Position numbers and translations under genes: made by a program. DNA of 5,718 bases from positions 1-5,718 of the forward strand of contig JAISAX010000100.1 in the NCBI GenBank assembly GCA_031266495.1, read 5' to 3'. The notes below the pieces were generated by a model. The model did no database searches. It had not been told where the DNA came from and saw nothing but the letters and a program-made list of their open reading frames with translations. Origin of the DNA: Opitutaceae bacterium (GTDB lineage: Bacteria; Verrucomicrobiota; Verrucomicrobiae; Opitutales; Opitutaceae). Shown here piece after piece: positions 1 to 5,718 of the stretch (positions within the stretch are counted from its first letter, which is position 1; each line of letters starts with the position of its first letter).

Positions 1-1
1 C

Positions 2-610
2 AAATATCTCAACGACATCCCCGCCTACTGGCCCCGGATGCAATCACGCGGCCTGCCCGGCTTCCAGTACACCATCCGCGACGAGTCCACTGGCGCCCTC
101 TTTCTGGCCTACTCCTCCACCCTCTCCAAAACCTATGCCACCCTCGCCATCACACGCATGCTCCACCACCTGCGCGACCATGGCGTCCCTCTGGCCCAGG
201 ACGAAGTCCGCACCGACCTGGGCTCCGAGTTCGACGGTGACACCGTCCACTACCGCCCTGACGGCTTTCACCGCTCCATCTCCGCCCCGGGGGCACTCCA
301 TCGCTTCAACCCTCCCGCTCGCCCCAACGCCAACGCCGACGTCGAATCCAGCCGCGCAACCATCGAACCCGAATTCTTCGACCTCGAACACTTTCCCGAC
401 ACTGCCTCCTTCATCGCCGCCTCCTCCACCTACCAGCACTTCTTCAACTTCGCCCGCAAAAACCGCTCCCGTTCCAACCTCGCTCCGGCCGATCTCCTCG
501 CCATGCGCTCTCCTCTCCTTCATCCTCGCATCCTCCTTCTCCCTCCCGTCTTCCTCGACTCTCTCTTGGGTCAAGATCTGTCTGGTCCTCCCGTTATTTT
601 CCCCCGATAA
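2..610 (+). CDS. DDE transposase, integrase-core C-terminal part (5' end outside window)
   Basis: This is the C-terminal 202 codons of a cut-and-paste type transposase, which would bind its element ends and catalyse strand transfer. The frame is open from base 2 (reading KYLNDIPAYW...) and stops at TAA 608-610, so the ATG at 38 is internal and the true start lies left of the window. The retroviral-integrase fold is visible: TDLGSEF carries the second catalytic Asp (usually TDNGSEF) and the ADVESSRATIEPEFF stretch carries the Glu, as in IS481/IS3-type enzymes. The Asp-Glu spacing is 42 residues rather than the usual 35; the extra residues fall around DGDTVHYRPDGF. The first Asp should lie just upstream of base 1. 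The reading frame shows no frameshift in the part seen. The exact IS family is inferred; IS481-like is my best guess, IS3-like the alternative. Confidence 0.82.
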   Translation, partial: KYLNDIPAYWPRMQSRGLPGFQYTIRDESTGALFLAYSSTLSKTYATLAITRMLHHLRDHGVPLAQDEVRTDLGSEFDGDTVHYRPDGFHRSISAPGALHRFNPPARPNANADVESSRATIEPEFFDLEHFPDTASFIAASSTYQHFFNFARKNRSRSNLAPADLLAMRSPLLHPRILLLPPVFLDSLLGQDLSGPPVIFPR

Positions 611-616
611 AACTCT

Positions 617-636
617 CCACACCGTTCGCGGCGTGG
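617..636 (-). terminator. TTCG-loop hairpin, possible terminator of the rhamnosidase gene
   Basis: CCACACCG and CGGCGTGG form an 8-pair stem with one A-C mismatch around a TTCG loop. It sits 6 bases past the transposase stop and about 30 bases past the glycosidase stop, between the two convergent genes. Read on the minus strand it is followed by AGAGTTTTATC, a short T run, which would suit a weak factor-independent terminator for the glycosidase. On the plus strand no T run follows. It may belong to the insertion sequence rather than to the host gene. Confidence 0.4.
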
Positions 637-666
637 CTTCGTTGAGACAAGCGTCCTGCAGCTTCG

Positions 667-3600
667 TCATACCACCAGATGCACCTGCGGTCCGCTCGCG
701 CGCAGCCGCCCTGGCGCGACCTTGTGGATTTTTCCTGCGAGCACCGTTACCTCGTCCTTGCCCGGCCTCACGCCGACGGGCAACTCGATCCAGGCCGGCA
801 CGCCCGCAGGGAGCGTGGCCCGCAACTCGAACCGCGCCTGCTTGCCGGGCCGGGGTCGGGCCTTCGCAACCGCTCCCGCGTCTCCGCCTGTGCGATGCTC
901 TTCCTCCGCTCCGGTGAACTGCCAGGACACCTCCACCATGCCGTGTGGAGTCGGCACACGACCGCGCGCCCGGCGCAGACCGCCCGGCTGCGGCGCGATG
1001 CGCACCACCTCGTAACCGGGCTTCGCCGGCTGCACACCGAGCACGTATGCGCTGAGAAAATACGTCGGCGCGGCCGACCAGCCGTGGCAATGGCTCCGCG
1101 TCATGCGCGGACGGTCGGCGTGATACATTTCCCAAAAGGTCGTCGCCCCGGCATCGGTCTGCTTGCCCCAGTAATCGCGGATCAGCGACACCAACTCGTC
1201 ACCGCGCCCTTCGCGCGCGAGCCCCTCGAGCACGAAGAACATAAAGAAAGGGCTGCCCGCCTTCACAAACCCTTCCGGCGCGCTCGCCATGATCTCGCGG
1301 GTGCGCCTGGCATGCGAAGGCGTCGGCACTCCCGCGATGTAGGCGGCAGTATGGGTCTGCTGGCTGAAGACCGTCGAACGCATGCCGTCCGGGCGAATGC
1401 AATCGATGTAGGCGCGGCGTTTCGCGTCCCAGAGATGGGTGTTGACGGCGGCGGCGATCCGGTCGGCGAGCGCCGTCCAGCGCCGCGCCTGGGCGGCGGC
1501 CTCGCGGCCGAGTTCGCGGGCGAGCGCGGCTCCCTGACGCAGGCCGAGCACGGCCAGGCAGTTGATATGCGTGATCTCGCCGCCCGGCGGCGTGTCGAGC
1601 GCGGCCCAGTCGAACATGTTCCATGCGCGAATTTTTATGAGGCCTCGCGGACTCAGATAATGTTCGATGCCGTCCACGTTGCGGTCGAGCCAGCGGACCA
1701 TGTCGCGGGCGAGGACGCGGTCGCCCGTCAGGCGGAAATGTTCCTCGGCCCAGCGCATCCACAAAAAGCTCCAGGCGGGCAGGATGTTTTCCCATGCGCT
1801 CGGCACCTGGCTTTCGACGAGGTCGGAGCGCTCGAGGCTCTGCGCCGCCAGCAGCCACGAGTGCGCGCTGAGACGCGGGTCGCCGTTGGCCACGAGATCG
1901 ACGAGCGCCTCGTTGCGCCCGTCGCCCACCCAGAAGGTTTGCTCGAAACTCGGACAATCCGTGTACGTGTCCTCCGAACAGCAGCGCACGGAATGCGCGC
2001 CGGCTTCCCAGATGCGTTCGAGCGTCGGATCGGAACAGGCGAACGCTCCCTGGCGAGCCTGCGGATACGTGCCCATGAGCACGCGGATGTGACGGATGCG
2101 CACCGGCCGCGAAAAGGCGCGCAGCGTGAACCACGAATACTGGAACCCGCGCCGCACAAAGGTGCGGTAACGCTGCGCGCCTTCGCGGCAGACGTAGCGG
2201 AAGGAGTTGTTCATCGTCTCGGCGAGGTTGAAGCGGCCGTCGGGCTGGATGAACTCGAAGTTGTGGTTGTCGATGATCGTGCCGGCCGGCGCGTCGATCT
2301 CGAACTCGTGCCAGCCGACGACCTCGCGGCCGAAGTCGAGCAGCAGGCGCACGCAGGCGCCGCCGGCGGCGCTGCCGGTGTATCTTTCGCCAGAATACGC
2401 GCGCGCGTCTGCATCCGTGTCTGCCTCCGCCGGCCAGATCGTTGCCTGGTCGGCGGTGTCGTTGAGCAACGCCGACAGGTTTTCCGTGCGCGGCACGACG
2501 CCGGGCGCCACGCGTTCGGACGCGCAGAGCGCATACACATCGGTTCCGGCAATCATGTCCGGCGTCAGCGGACGCACCCAAGGCTCGCGCGCCTCGTCGT
2601 CGCGCAGGGCGCCGCGCCGGCGGATTTTCTCGAACCGCGCCACCGTGGCGCCGGGGAGGATTGCGGAGGCATCCGCATCGACAAACTGTTTTTCGCTGCC
2701 GGTCACCGGCTCCGGTTCCGGCGTGTCGCGGAACGGCCCGATCGCCAGCCAAGGCGTGGAGGCAACCGTTTCCTGCGCCGTGGCGTTCGCGGCGGATTTG
2801 CGGCCCCGCGACGGTGCGGGCTGCCGGCCCGCATCCGCAGGCCGCGCTGCCCACCGGACCGGCTGCGCCGTCCACACGCTGATCACCGTCCACCAGTAAT
2901 GGTCGCGCTCCGGCAGCGTGACCATGAGCGTGTTCCAGCCGGCGCGGAGCCGCGCGTGGGCCACGCCGGTGTCGGTGAGTTGCAGCGTGTGATCGTCGAA
3001 CGCCAGCGGCTTGCCGTTGAGCGTCCACGGCCGGAACGGACGCGGATGCGGCTGGTGAAACTGCACCGCCTGCGCGCGTTCGCTGAAAAGGTGTGTGAGC
3101 AGGAGCATGCGGCCGCGCGGGACGTTGGCCGTCTTGTCGGCTTCGTTGAGAAAATCGCGCGGGTTGAGATTCCACACATAGCGCGCGGTTCGCACCGCCT
3201 CCACGGCCCGCACACGCACGGCGTCCACCGGCTCGCGCGTGAGTTGCGGGATGTCGCGCAGCACGAAGGCCGCGTGCGTCCCCTCGCCCGCGGCGCGCAG
3301 GGCGACCGCCTCCGGCCAGTCCGCCGCAGCCGCGTCGAACTCCGGGGATGCCCAGTCGTGCGGAAAGGCGCGCGCGTCCACCTGCTCCTCCCACGGCTGC
3401 ATGCAACTGATCCGCGGCACCGGCCAGGCGAAGCCGTCGTGCGGATGCGCAAGCCATGCGAGGGCTCCCGGCCTCCCTCCCCCCCCCCCCCTCTCGCCGA
3501 CCTCCGTCACGATCCGGTGCTCCCCCGCCGCGTCGCGCCAGTCGATCTGCGCGAGCAACCCCGGTTCCGCATGCAGATACTGGAACGTGCCGAGCCCGAA

Positions 3601-3909
3601 ATGCTGGACGAGCACAGCAAGGACATTGCGGCCCGGCCGGAGCGCCCCGCGCAAGTCGTACGGGTCCACCGGCCACGGCAACGGCCACGAGCGCGCCGGC
3701 CCGCTGCCGAGCCAGACTCCGTTGAGGAACACCTCGTACCGCGAATCCGCCGTGATCCATAACCGGCCCTCCGTCGCCGCCGCCACCGCCGCGTTGTTCC
3801 CGGCGACATCGAACGCACGGCGGAAACACACCACATTATGGGAAGCACGCGCGGCCCTGCCGGACCAGATCCAGCGGGCAGCCGGAGCGAAGGAAAAGTC
3901 GTTACTCAT
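667..3909 (-). CDS. Alpha-L-rhamnosidase-like glycosidase (GH78 type)
   Basis: This 1080-residue protein probably hydrolyses terminal alpha-L-rhamnose from rhamnogalacturonan-type oligosaccharides or glycosides by the inverting GH78 mechanism. Domains in order: an N-terminal beta-sandwich (about 12-115, with WITADSRYEVFLNGVWLG); a less familiar middle region; a second beta-domain (about 520-600, starting LLLDFGREVVGWHEFEI); the helical barrel (about 625-950); and a C-terminal beta-sandwich (about 955-1075). DCPSFEQTFWVGD at 651-663 matches the GH78 acid motif, with Asp651, Glu656 and Asp663 at the spacing I recall for BsRhaB Asp567/Glu572/Asp579. GATTFWE puts the probable general base at Glu927, and SHCHGWS (939-945) supplies the following conserved His. 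There is no signal peptide, so it is likely cytoplasmic and would act on imported substrate. Low-complexity stretches lie at about 355-385 and 1001-1024. A 13-G run encodes residues 140-145. The start is ATG without a clear Shine-Dalgarno. Substrate linkage is not determinable. Confidence 0.88.
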   Translation of the reverse strand: MSNDFSFAPAARWIWSGRAARASHNVVCFRRAFDVAGNNAAVAAATEGRLWITADSRYEVFLNGVWLGSGPARSWPLPWPVDPYDLRGALRPGRNVLAVLVQHFGLGTFQYLHAEPGLLAQIDWRDAAGEHRIVTEVGERGGGGGRPGALAWLAHPHDGFAWPVPRISCMQPWEEQVDARAFPHDWASPEFDAAAADWPEAVALRAAGEGTHAAFVLRDIPQLTREPVDAVRVRAVEAVRTARYVWNLNPRDFLNEADKTANVPRGRMLLLTHLFSERAQAVQFHQPHPRPFRPWTLNGKPLAFDDHTLQLTDTGVAHARLRAGWNTLMVTLPERDHYWWTVISVWTAQPVRWAARPADAGRQPAPSRGRKSAANATAQETVASTPWLAIGPFRDTPEPEPVTGSEKQFVDADASAILPGATVARFEKIRRRGALRDDEAREPWVRPLTPDMIAGTDVYALCASERVAPGVVPRTENLSALLNDTADQATIWPAEADTDADARAYSGERYTGSAAGGACVRLLLDFGREVVGWHEFEIDAPAGTIIDNHNFEFIQPDGRFNLAETMNNSFRYVCREGAQRYRTFVRRGFQYSWFTLRAFSRPVRIRHIRVLMGTYPQARQGAFACSDPTLERIWEAGAHSVRCCSEDTYTDCPSFEQTFWVGDGRNEALVDLVANGDPRLSAHSWLLAAQSLERSDLVESQVPSAWENILPAWSFLWMRWAEEHFRLTGDRVLARDMVRWLDRNVDGIEHYLSPRGLIKIRAWNMFDWAALDTPPGGEITHINCLAVLGLRQGAALARELGREAAAQARRWTALADRIAAAVNTHLWDAKRRAYIDCIRPDGMRSTVFSQQTHTAAYIAGVPTPSHARRTREIMASAPEGFVKAGSPFFMFFVLEGLAREGRGDELVSLIRDYWGKQTDAGATTFWEMYHADRPRMTRSHCHGWSAAPTYFLSAYVLGVQPAKPGYEVVRIAPQPGGLRRARGRVPTPHGMVEVSWQFTGAEEEHRTGGDAGAVAKARPRPGKQARFELRATLPAGVPAWIELPVGVRPGKDEVTVLAGKIHKVAPGRLRASGPQVHLVV
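3479..3491. repeat. Homopolymer of 13 C (13 G on the coding strand) inside the glycosidase gene
   Basis: An uninterrupted run of 13 C on the plus strand falls within the codons for Arg140 and Gly141-Gly144; Gly145 and Arg146 follow. As written it keeps the full-length frame. Gain of one G would move translation into a frame that stays open to a TGA at 1199-1201; loss of one would lead to a TGA at 2883-2885, giving a product of about 340 residues. Such tracts are prone to slippage in replication and to miscounting in sequencing. Confidence 0.95.
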
Positions 3910-4000
3910 AGGATATTCGGGAGAGGCCGGAAAACGGACCGGAAAACCGGTCGGGCAAAACCGCAGATGTTACCAGATCGCCGGCCACGGCCACCTTCAT
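3902..4000 (-). other. Short ORF overlapping the glycosidase start (possible leader peptide or gene remnant)
   Basis: A 32-codon ORF runs from ATG (complement of 3998-4000) to TAA (complement of 3902-3904). Its peptide begins MKVAVAGDLVTSAVLPDRF. It overlaps the glycosidase start by eight bases in the arrangement ATGAGTAA, which could couple translation of the two. The start has no clear ribosome binding site, and the frame also continues open upstream, so chance is quite possible. The start of the peptide resembles the first beta-strand of a nucleotide-binding protein, which might indicate a degraded dehydrogenase start; this is only an impression. Confidence 0.15.
3927..3963. repeat. Three imperfect CCGGAAAACSGG-like repeats upstream of the glycosidase
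   Basis: Copies are CCGGAAAACGGA (3927-3938), CCGGAAAACCGG (3939-3950) and CGGGCAAAACCG (3952-3963). Their AAAAC cores start 12 and 14 bases apart. The centre contains a perfect 6-base inverted repeat, GACCGG-AAAA-CCGGTC, at 3937-3952. The array starts 17 bases upstream of the glycosidase ATG, a position suited to an operator or to structure in the mRNA leader. A regulatory role is inferred from position only. Confidence 0.45.
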
Positions 4001-4048
4001 TTGCAGGCCCCGTTCCAGCACAATCAGGCCAGCATACGGCCCAAAGGC

Positions 4049-4078
4049 CGGTGCCCTGCCGGTCATAATCCGGCACCG
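4049..4078 (+). promoter_or_regulatory. Alternative inverted repeats in the synthase leader
   Basis: TGCCGG (4057-4062) and CCGGCA (4070-4075) form a perfect 6-pair stem around TCATAAT. The overlapping arms CGGTGCC (4049-4055) and GGCACCG (4072-4078) form a 7-pair stem with a 16-base loop. The two stems share bases and exclude one another. They lie 77 to 106 bases upstream of the pseudouridine synthase ATG. They may be an operator, a leader structure, or a chance result of high GC. Confidence 0.3.
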
Positions 4079-4154
4079 TGCGACTGACCCCCTCAGCACC
4101 AGGCTTGCGTCTCCGCCGAAATTGCCGCCAATTGCCCGTTTCCACACCTGCGCG

Positions 4155-5054
4155 ATGCCCGACCACGAAACAATCCGCCTGCAAAAGTTCCTCGCCGACG
4201 CCGGCGTCTGCTCCCGACGCGCCGCCGAGACGCTCATCGCCGACGGCGATGTCTGGGTCAACGCACAGCCCGCCACCCTCGGCCAGAAAATCAACCCCGG
4301 GACGGACAAAATCACCGTCTGCGGCAAGGCCGTGCGCCCCGTTGTCCAGCCCCGGCTCACCCTCGCCCTGCACAAACCCCGCGGCCTCGTCTGCTCGCAC
4401 GACGACCCCCACAATCCCGACACCGTTTACGACCTGCTCCCCCGCGAACTCGCCCGTTACCGCTTCTTCTGCGCAGGCCGCCTCGACAAGGACAGCGAGG
4501 GCCTGCTCATTCTCACCACCGACGGCGACCTCGCCCACCGGCTCATGCACCCGAGCACCGACGTCGTAAAACGCTATCACGTCGTCCTCGGCGAACCGTA
4601 CCCCGCCCAAAAGCTCGGCAAGCTCCTGCGCGGCGTCACCATTGAGGGCGAAAAGCTCAAGGTCGAGCACGCCGCCCTCGTCAATCCCAACGCCCAGGAC
4701 CTCTCCACTAGCCTCGACGTCCACCTGCACCACGGCAAGAAGCGCGAGATCCGCCAACTCTTCATGGCCCTCGGCCACGAGGTGAAACGCCTCCGCCGCT
4801 ACCAGATCGGCGCCTTCCCCTTGCGCGGCATCCCGATGCGCGCGATGAAATTGCTCGACGACAAGGAAATCGCCACCCTCTTCGCCCGGCCCGGCCTGCA
4901 ACCCGCCAACACCCGTCGCCGCTACACGCGCCCCAAAACCGCCGCCCCCGGCTCCTCCCGCCAGACCCGCCCCGGCGGCAAATCCTCCGGCAAACGCTCC
5001 GCCCGGCCCGCCAAAAAACGGGCCGGACAAACCCGTTCCCGTCCCGCACGGTAA
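4155..5054 (+). CDS. Pseudouridine synthase, RsuA/RluB/E/F family
   Basis: This 299-residue enzyme isomerises a specific uridine in ribosomal RNA to pseudouridine, acting on ribosomal precursors in the cytoplasm. An S4 RNA-binding domain occupies about residues 7-50 (IRLQKFLADAGVCSRRAAETL). The catalytic domain follows, with HKPRGLVCSH at 73-82, the signature GRLDKDSEGLLILTTDG at 108-124 and the catalytic Asp111. KKREIRQLFMALGHEVKRL at 195-213 is the conserved late motif of the family. After about residue 247 comes a Lys/Arg/Pro-rich tail of some 50 residues, probably disordered and RNA-binding. I chose ATG 4155 because it puts the S4 domain at the N terminus; a TTG at 4122 would add 11 unconserved-looking residues. 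Neither start has a good Shine-Dalgarno. Which rRNA position is modified (16S or 23S) cannot be told, so no symbol is given. The gene diverges from the glycosidase and precedes the SH3 protein by 65 bases. Confidence 0.93.
   Translation: MPDHETIRLQKFLADAGVCSRRAAETLIADGDVWVNAQPATLGQKINPGTDKITVCGKAVRPVVQPRLTLALHKPRGLVCSHDDPHNPDTVYDLLPRELARYRFFCAGRLDKDSEGLLILTTDGDLAHRLMHPSTDVVKRYHVVLGEPYPAQKLGKLLRGVTIEGEKLKVEHAALVNPNAQDLSTSLDVHLHHGKKREIRQLFMALGHEVKRLRRYQIGAFPLRGIPMRAMKLLDDKEIATLFARPGLQPANTRRRYTRPKTAAPGSSRQTRPGGKSSGKRSARPAKKRAGQTRSRPAR
5003..5026 (+). repeat. Perfect 8-base inverted repeat near the 3' end of the synthase gene
   Basis: CCGGCCCG (5003-5010) and CGGGCCGG (5019-5026) pair perfectly around the loop CCAAAAAA. 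The structure lies inside the coding region for the basic tail (RPAKKRAG), ending 25 bases before the stop codon. All eight pairs are G-C, so it should be stable in RNA. No T run follows, so it is not a classical terminator. It could slow transcription, protect the 3' end of the message, or simply reflect codon choice. Confidence 0.5.
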
Positions 5055-5071
5055 GTCTTCACACCGCCAGC

Positions 5072-5110
5072 CGTTTCCTGCATCGTTTCCTGAACACCAG
5101 CCCGTTTCCC
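5072..5110 (+). repeat. CGTTTCC direct repeats in the synthase-SH3 gap
   Basis: CGTTTCCTG occurs at 5072-5080 and again at 5084-5092, 12 bases apart, with a shorter CGTTTCCC at 5103-5110. They fill most of the 65-base gap between the synthase stop and the next start codon. No terminator hairpin is evident in the gap. Function is unknown; the copies may be binding sites or a small tandem duplication. Confidence 0.4.
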
Positions 5111-5119
5111 GTCCGACCA

Positions 5120-5718
5120 ATGAAAACCACTCCAACGCCCGCCGCCCGTCCGTCCCGCCTCTCCGCCCTCCTCGCCATCGCCAGCCTGCTCGCGGCGACC
5201 GCGCCGTTTCCGGTCCTCGCGGCCACCGGCGACATCAAGGTCCACGCCCAACCTTCCGACAGCGCTCCCGTCATCGGCAGCCTTCCCGCCTCCCGGGCGC
5301 CGTCCACGCTCACCCTGCCGACCCCGCCGCCCGAAGGCTGGTCTGCCGTCGAGATTCCCGGCCCGCACACCGTGTATGTCGCCAACAAGGACGTCCTGAA
5401 AAACTATGACATCCGGCCTGGCGCCGAATACCGCGTCGGCGCCTCCGAATCCGCCGCCGTCCTCGGCTCGGCCGATGCCGCGGACAAGACCGGCCTCGTC
5501 GGCCTTGCCGGCAAATTCACCGAATACACCCTCGACCGTGCACTCGTCGGCTACATCCGGAACGGGCCGGCCCCCGCCGCAACCGTCCCAGCCGCCTCTC
5601 CGGTTGTCACCGTCGTTTTGTCCGATCCGGCCGATATCGCCGCCGCCGCCGCTCCGGTCGCGCCATTCGATACCACGCTCACCTTGGGCAGCGGCGCGCA
5701 ACTCACCCCGCTCCAGAC
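5120..5718 (+). CDS. Secreted SH3-like domain protein (3' end outside window)
   Basis: The frame opens at ATG 5120 and stays open for 199 codons to the window edge. The N terminus is a typical signal peptide: a short basic region with Arg10 and Arg13, a hydrophobic core at about 14-30 (LSALLAIASLLAATAPF) and a likely signal peptidase site after PVLA at residue 34. Two SH3-like beta modules seem to follow. The first, at about 36-95, starts GDIKVHAQPSDSAPVIGSL, a pattern typical of bacterial SH3 repeats, and contains GWSAVEI. The second, at about 97-147, has YRVGASESAAVLGSA and ends VGYI. An Ala/Pro-rich linker (148-182) leads to a further segment cut by the edge. Such proteins usually sit in the periplasm or at the envelope, but the ligand here is unknown. 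It may be co-transcribed with the upstream synthase gene. The start has no clear Shine-Dalgarno. Confidence 0.75.
   Translation, partial: MKTTPTPAARPSRLSALLAIASLLAATAPFPVLAATGDIKVHAQPSDSAPVIGSLPASRAPSTLTLPTPPPEGWSAVEIPGPHTVYVANKDVLKNYDIRPGAEYRVGASESAAVLGSADAADKTGLVGLAGKFTEYTLDRALVGYIRNGPAPAATVPAASPVVTVVLSDPADIAAAAAPVAPFDTTLTLGSGAQLTPLQ

Larger units (their letters stand above)
1..649 (+). mobile_element. Right part of an insertion sequence (boundary inferred)
   Basis: The transposase frame shows that an insertion sequence occupies the left edge. Read inward on the minus strand from base 649, the sequence begins TGTCTCAACGAAG, and IS481-type termini commonly start with TGT, so 649 is a plausible right end about 39 bases beyond the transposase stop. 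The left terminus and any target duplication are outside the window, so the boundary cannot be verified here. The element would then stop about 17 bases short of the stop codon of the glycosidase gene. Confidence 0.4.
3910..4154. promoter_or_regulatory. Divergent intergenic region between glycosidase and pseudouridine synthase genes
   Basis: These 245 bases separate two divergently transcribed genes and should hold both promoters. I cannot assign a convincing -35/-10 pair. CATAAT at 4064-4069 resembles a -10 element for the plus-strand gene, and TAACAT (complement of 3968-3973) for the minus-strand gene, but neither has a good -35 partner at the usual distance. The region also holds short tandem repeats near the glycosidase start and an inverted repeat nearer the synthase gene, listed separately. 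No tRNA or recognised riboswitch is evident. Confidence 0.5.

Noticed and set aside
2357..2372. A perfect 16-base palindrome of alternating GC-rich triplets inside the glycosidase
   Set aside because: It encodes an Ala/Gly stretch and is readily explained by GC-rich codon choice; no second copy was noticed.
679..3762. A plus-strand ORF of 1027 codons opposite the glycosidase gene
   Set aside because: It mirrors the glycosidase through high-GC codon use, reads as Arg/His/Ala-rich low-similarity sequence and has no recognisable motif; the minus-strand frame has full GH78 domain structure.
1199..3829. A second long minus-strand frame of 876 codons within the glycosidase
   Set aside because: It is an Arg/Ala-rich shifted reading of the same gene. 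It matters only as the frame entered after gain of one G in the homopolymer.
4122..4154. TTG at 4122 as the start of the pseudouridine synthase
   Set aside because: The added 11 residues do not look like the family, no ribosome binding site precedes it, and ATG 4155 fits the S4 domain position.
3910..4154. A riboswitch or small RNA gene in the divergent intergenic region
   Set aside because: Only short inverted and direct repeats are visible, with no recognisable conserved aptamer or tRNA-like structure.
3906..5135. A 409-codon minus-strand ORF opposite the pseudouridine synthase
   Set aside because: Its Gly/Val/Glu-rich composition is the antisense shadow of the synthase, whose own frame carries the complete family motifs.
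4922..5701. A 259-codon minus-strand ORF opposite the SH3 protein
   Set aside because: It is Gly/Arg-rich without motifs, while the plus strand encodes a clear signal peptide and SH3-like modules.

Overview
The window is GC-rich and pyrimidine-biased. It carries a transposase remnant, a large alpha-L-rhamnosidase-like glycosidase, an RsuA-family pseudouridine synthase and a secreted SH3-type protein. The mix and protein style fit a polysaccharide-degrading Verrucomicrobiota, most like Opitutaceae. That assignment rests on recalled similarity, not on a search. Recognisable Shine-Dalgarno sequences are missing before all three start codons that lie in the window.

Layout. Bases 1-610 hold the C-terminal part of a DDE integrase-core transposase on the + strand, cut by the window edge. 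The element may end near base 649. Bases 617-636 form a TTCG-loop hairpin between the transposase and the convergent rhamnosidase gene, and may act as the latter's terminator. Bases 667-3909 (- strand) encode a 1080-residue GH78-like protein with the expected catalytic motifs and no signal peptide. It is interrupted near residue 141 by a run of 13 G on the coding strand. Bases 3910-4154 are a divergent intergenic region with three CCGGAAAACSGG-like repeats just upstream of the glycosidase start, a short ORF overlapping that start, and an inverted repeat in the leader of the next gene. Bases 4155-5054 (+) encode the pseudouridine synthase, with a long basic tail and a strong inverted repeat near its 3' end. 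From 5120 to the right edge a signal-peptide protein with two SH3-like modules begins and runs out of the window.

How the genes relate. The glycosidase is a catabolic enzyme that probably removes L-rhamnose from imported oligosaccharides or glycosides. The pseudouridine synthase and the SH3 protein share a strand with a 65-base gap and could be co-transcribed, but they have no evident functional link to the glycosidase. I see no multi-gene defence, CRISPR, RNA-gene or novel-system signature. The most notable items are the long homopolymer inside the glycosidase, the repeats and overlapping short ORF at its start, and the insertion-sequence junction at its end.
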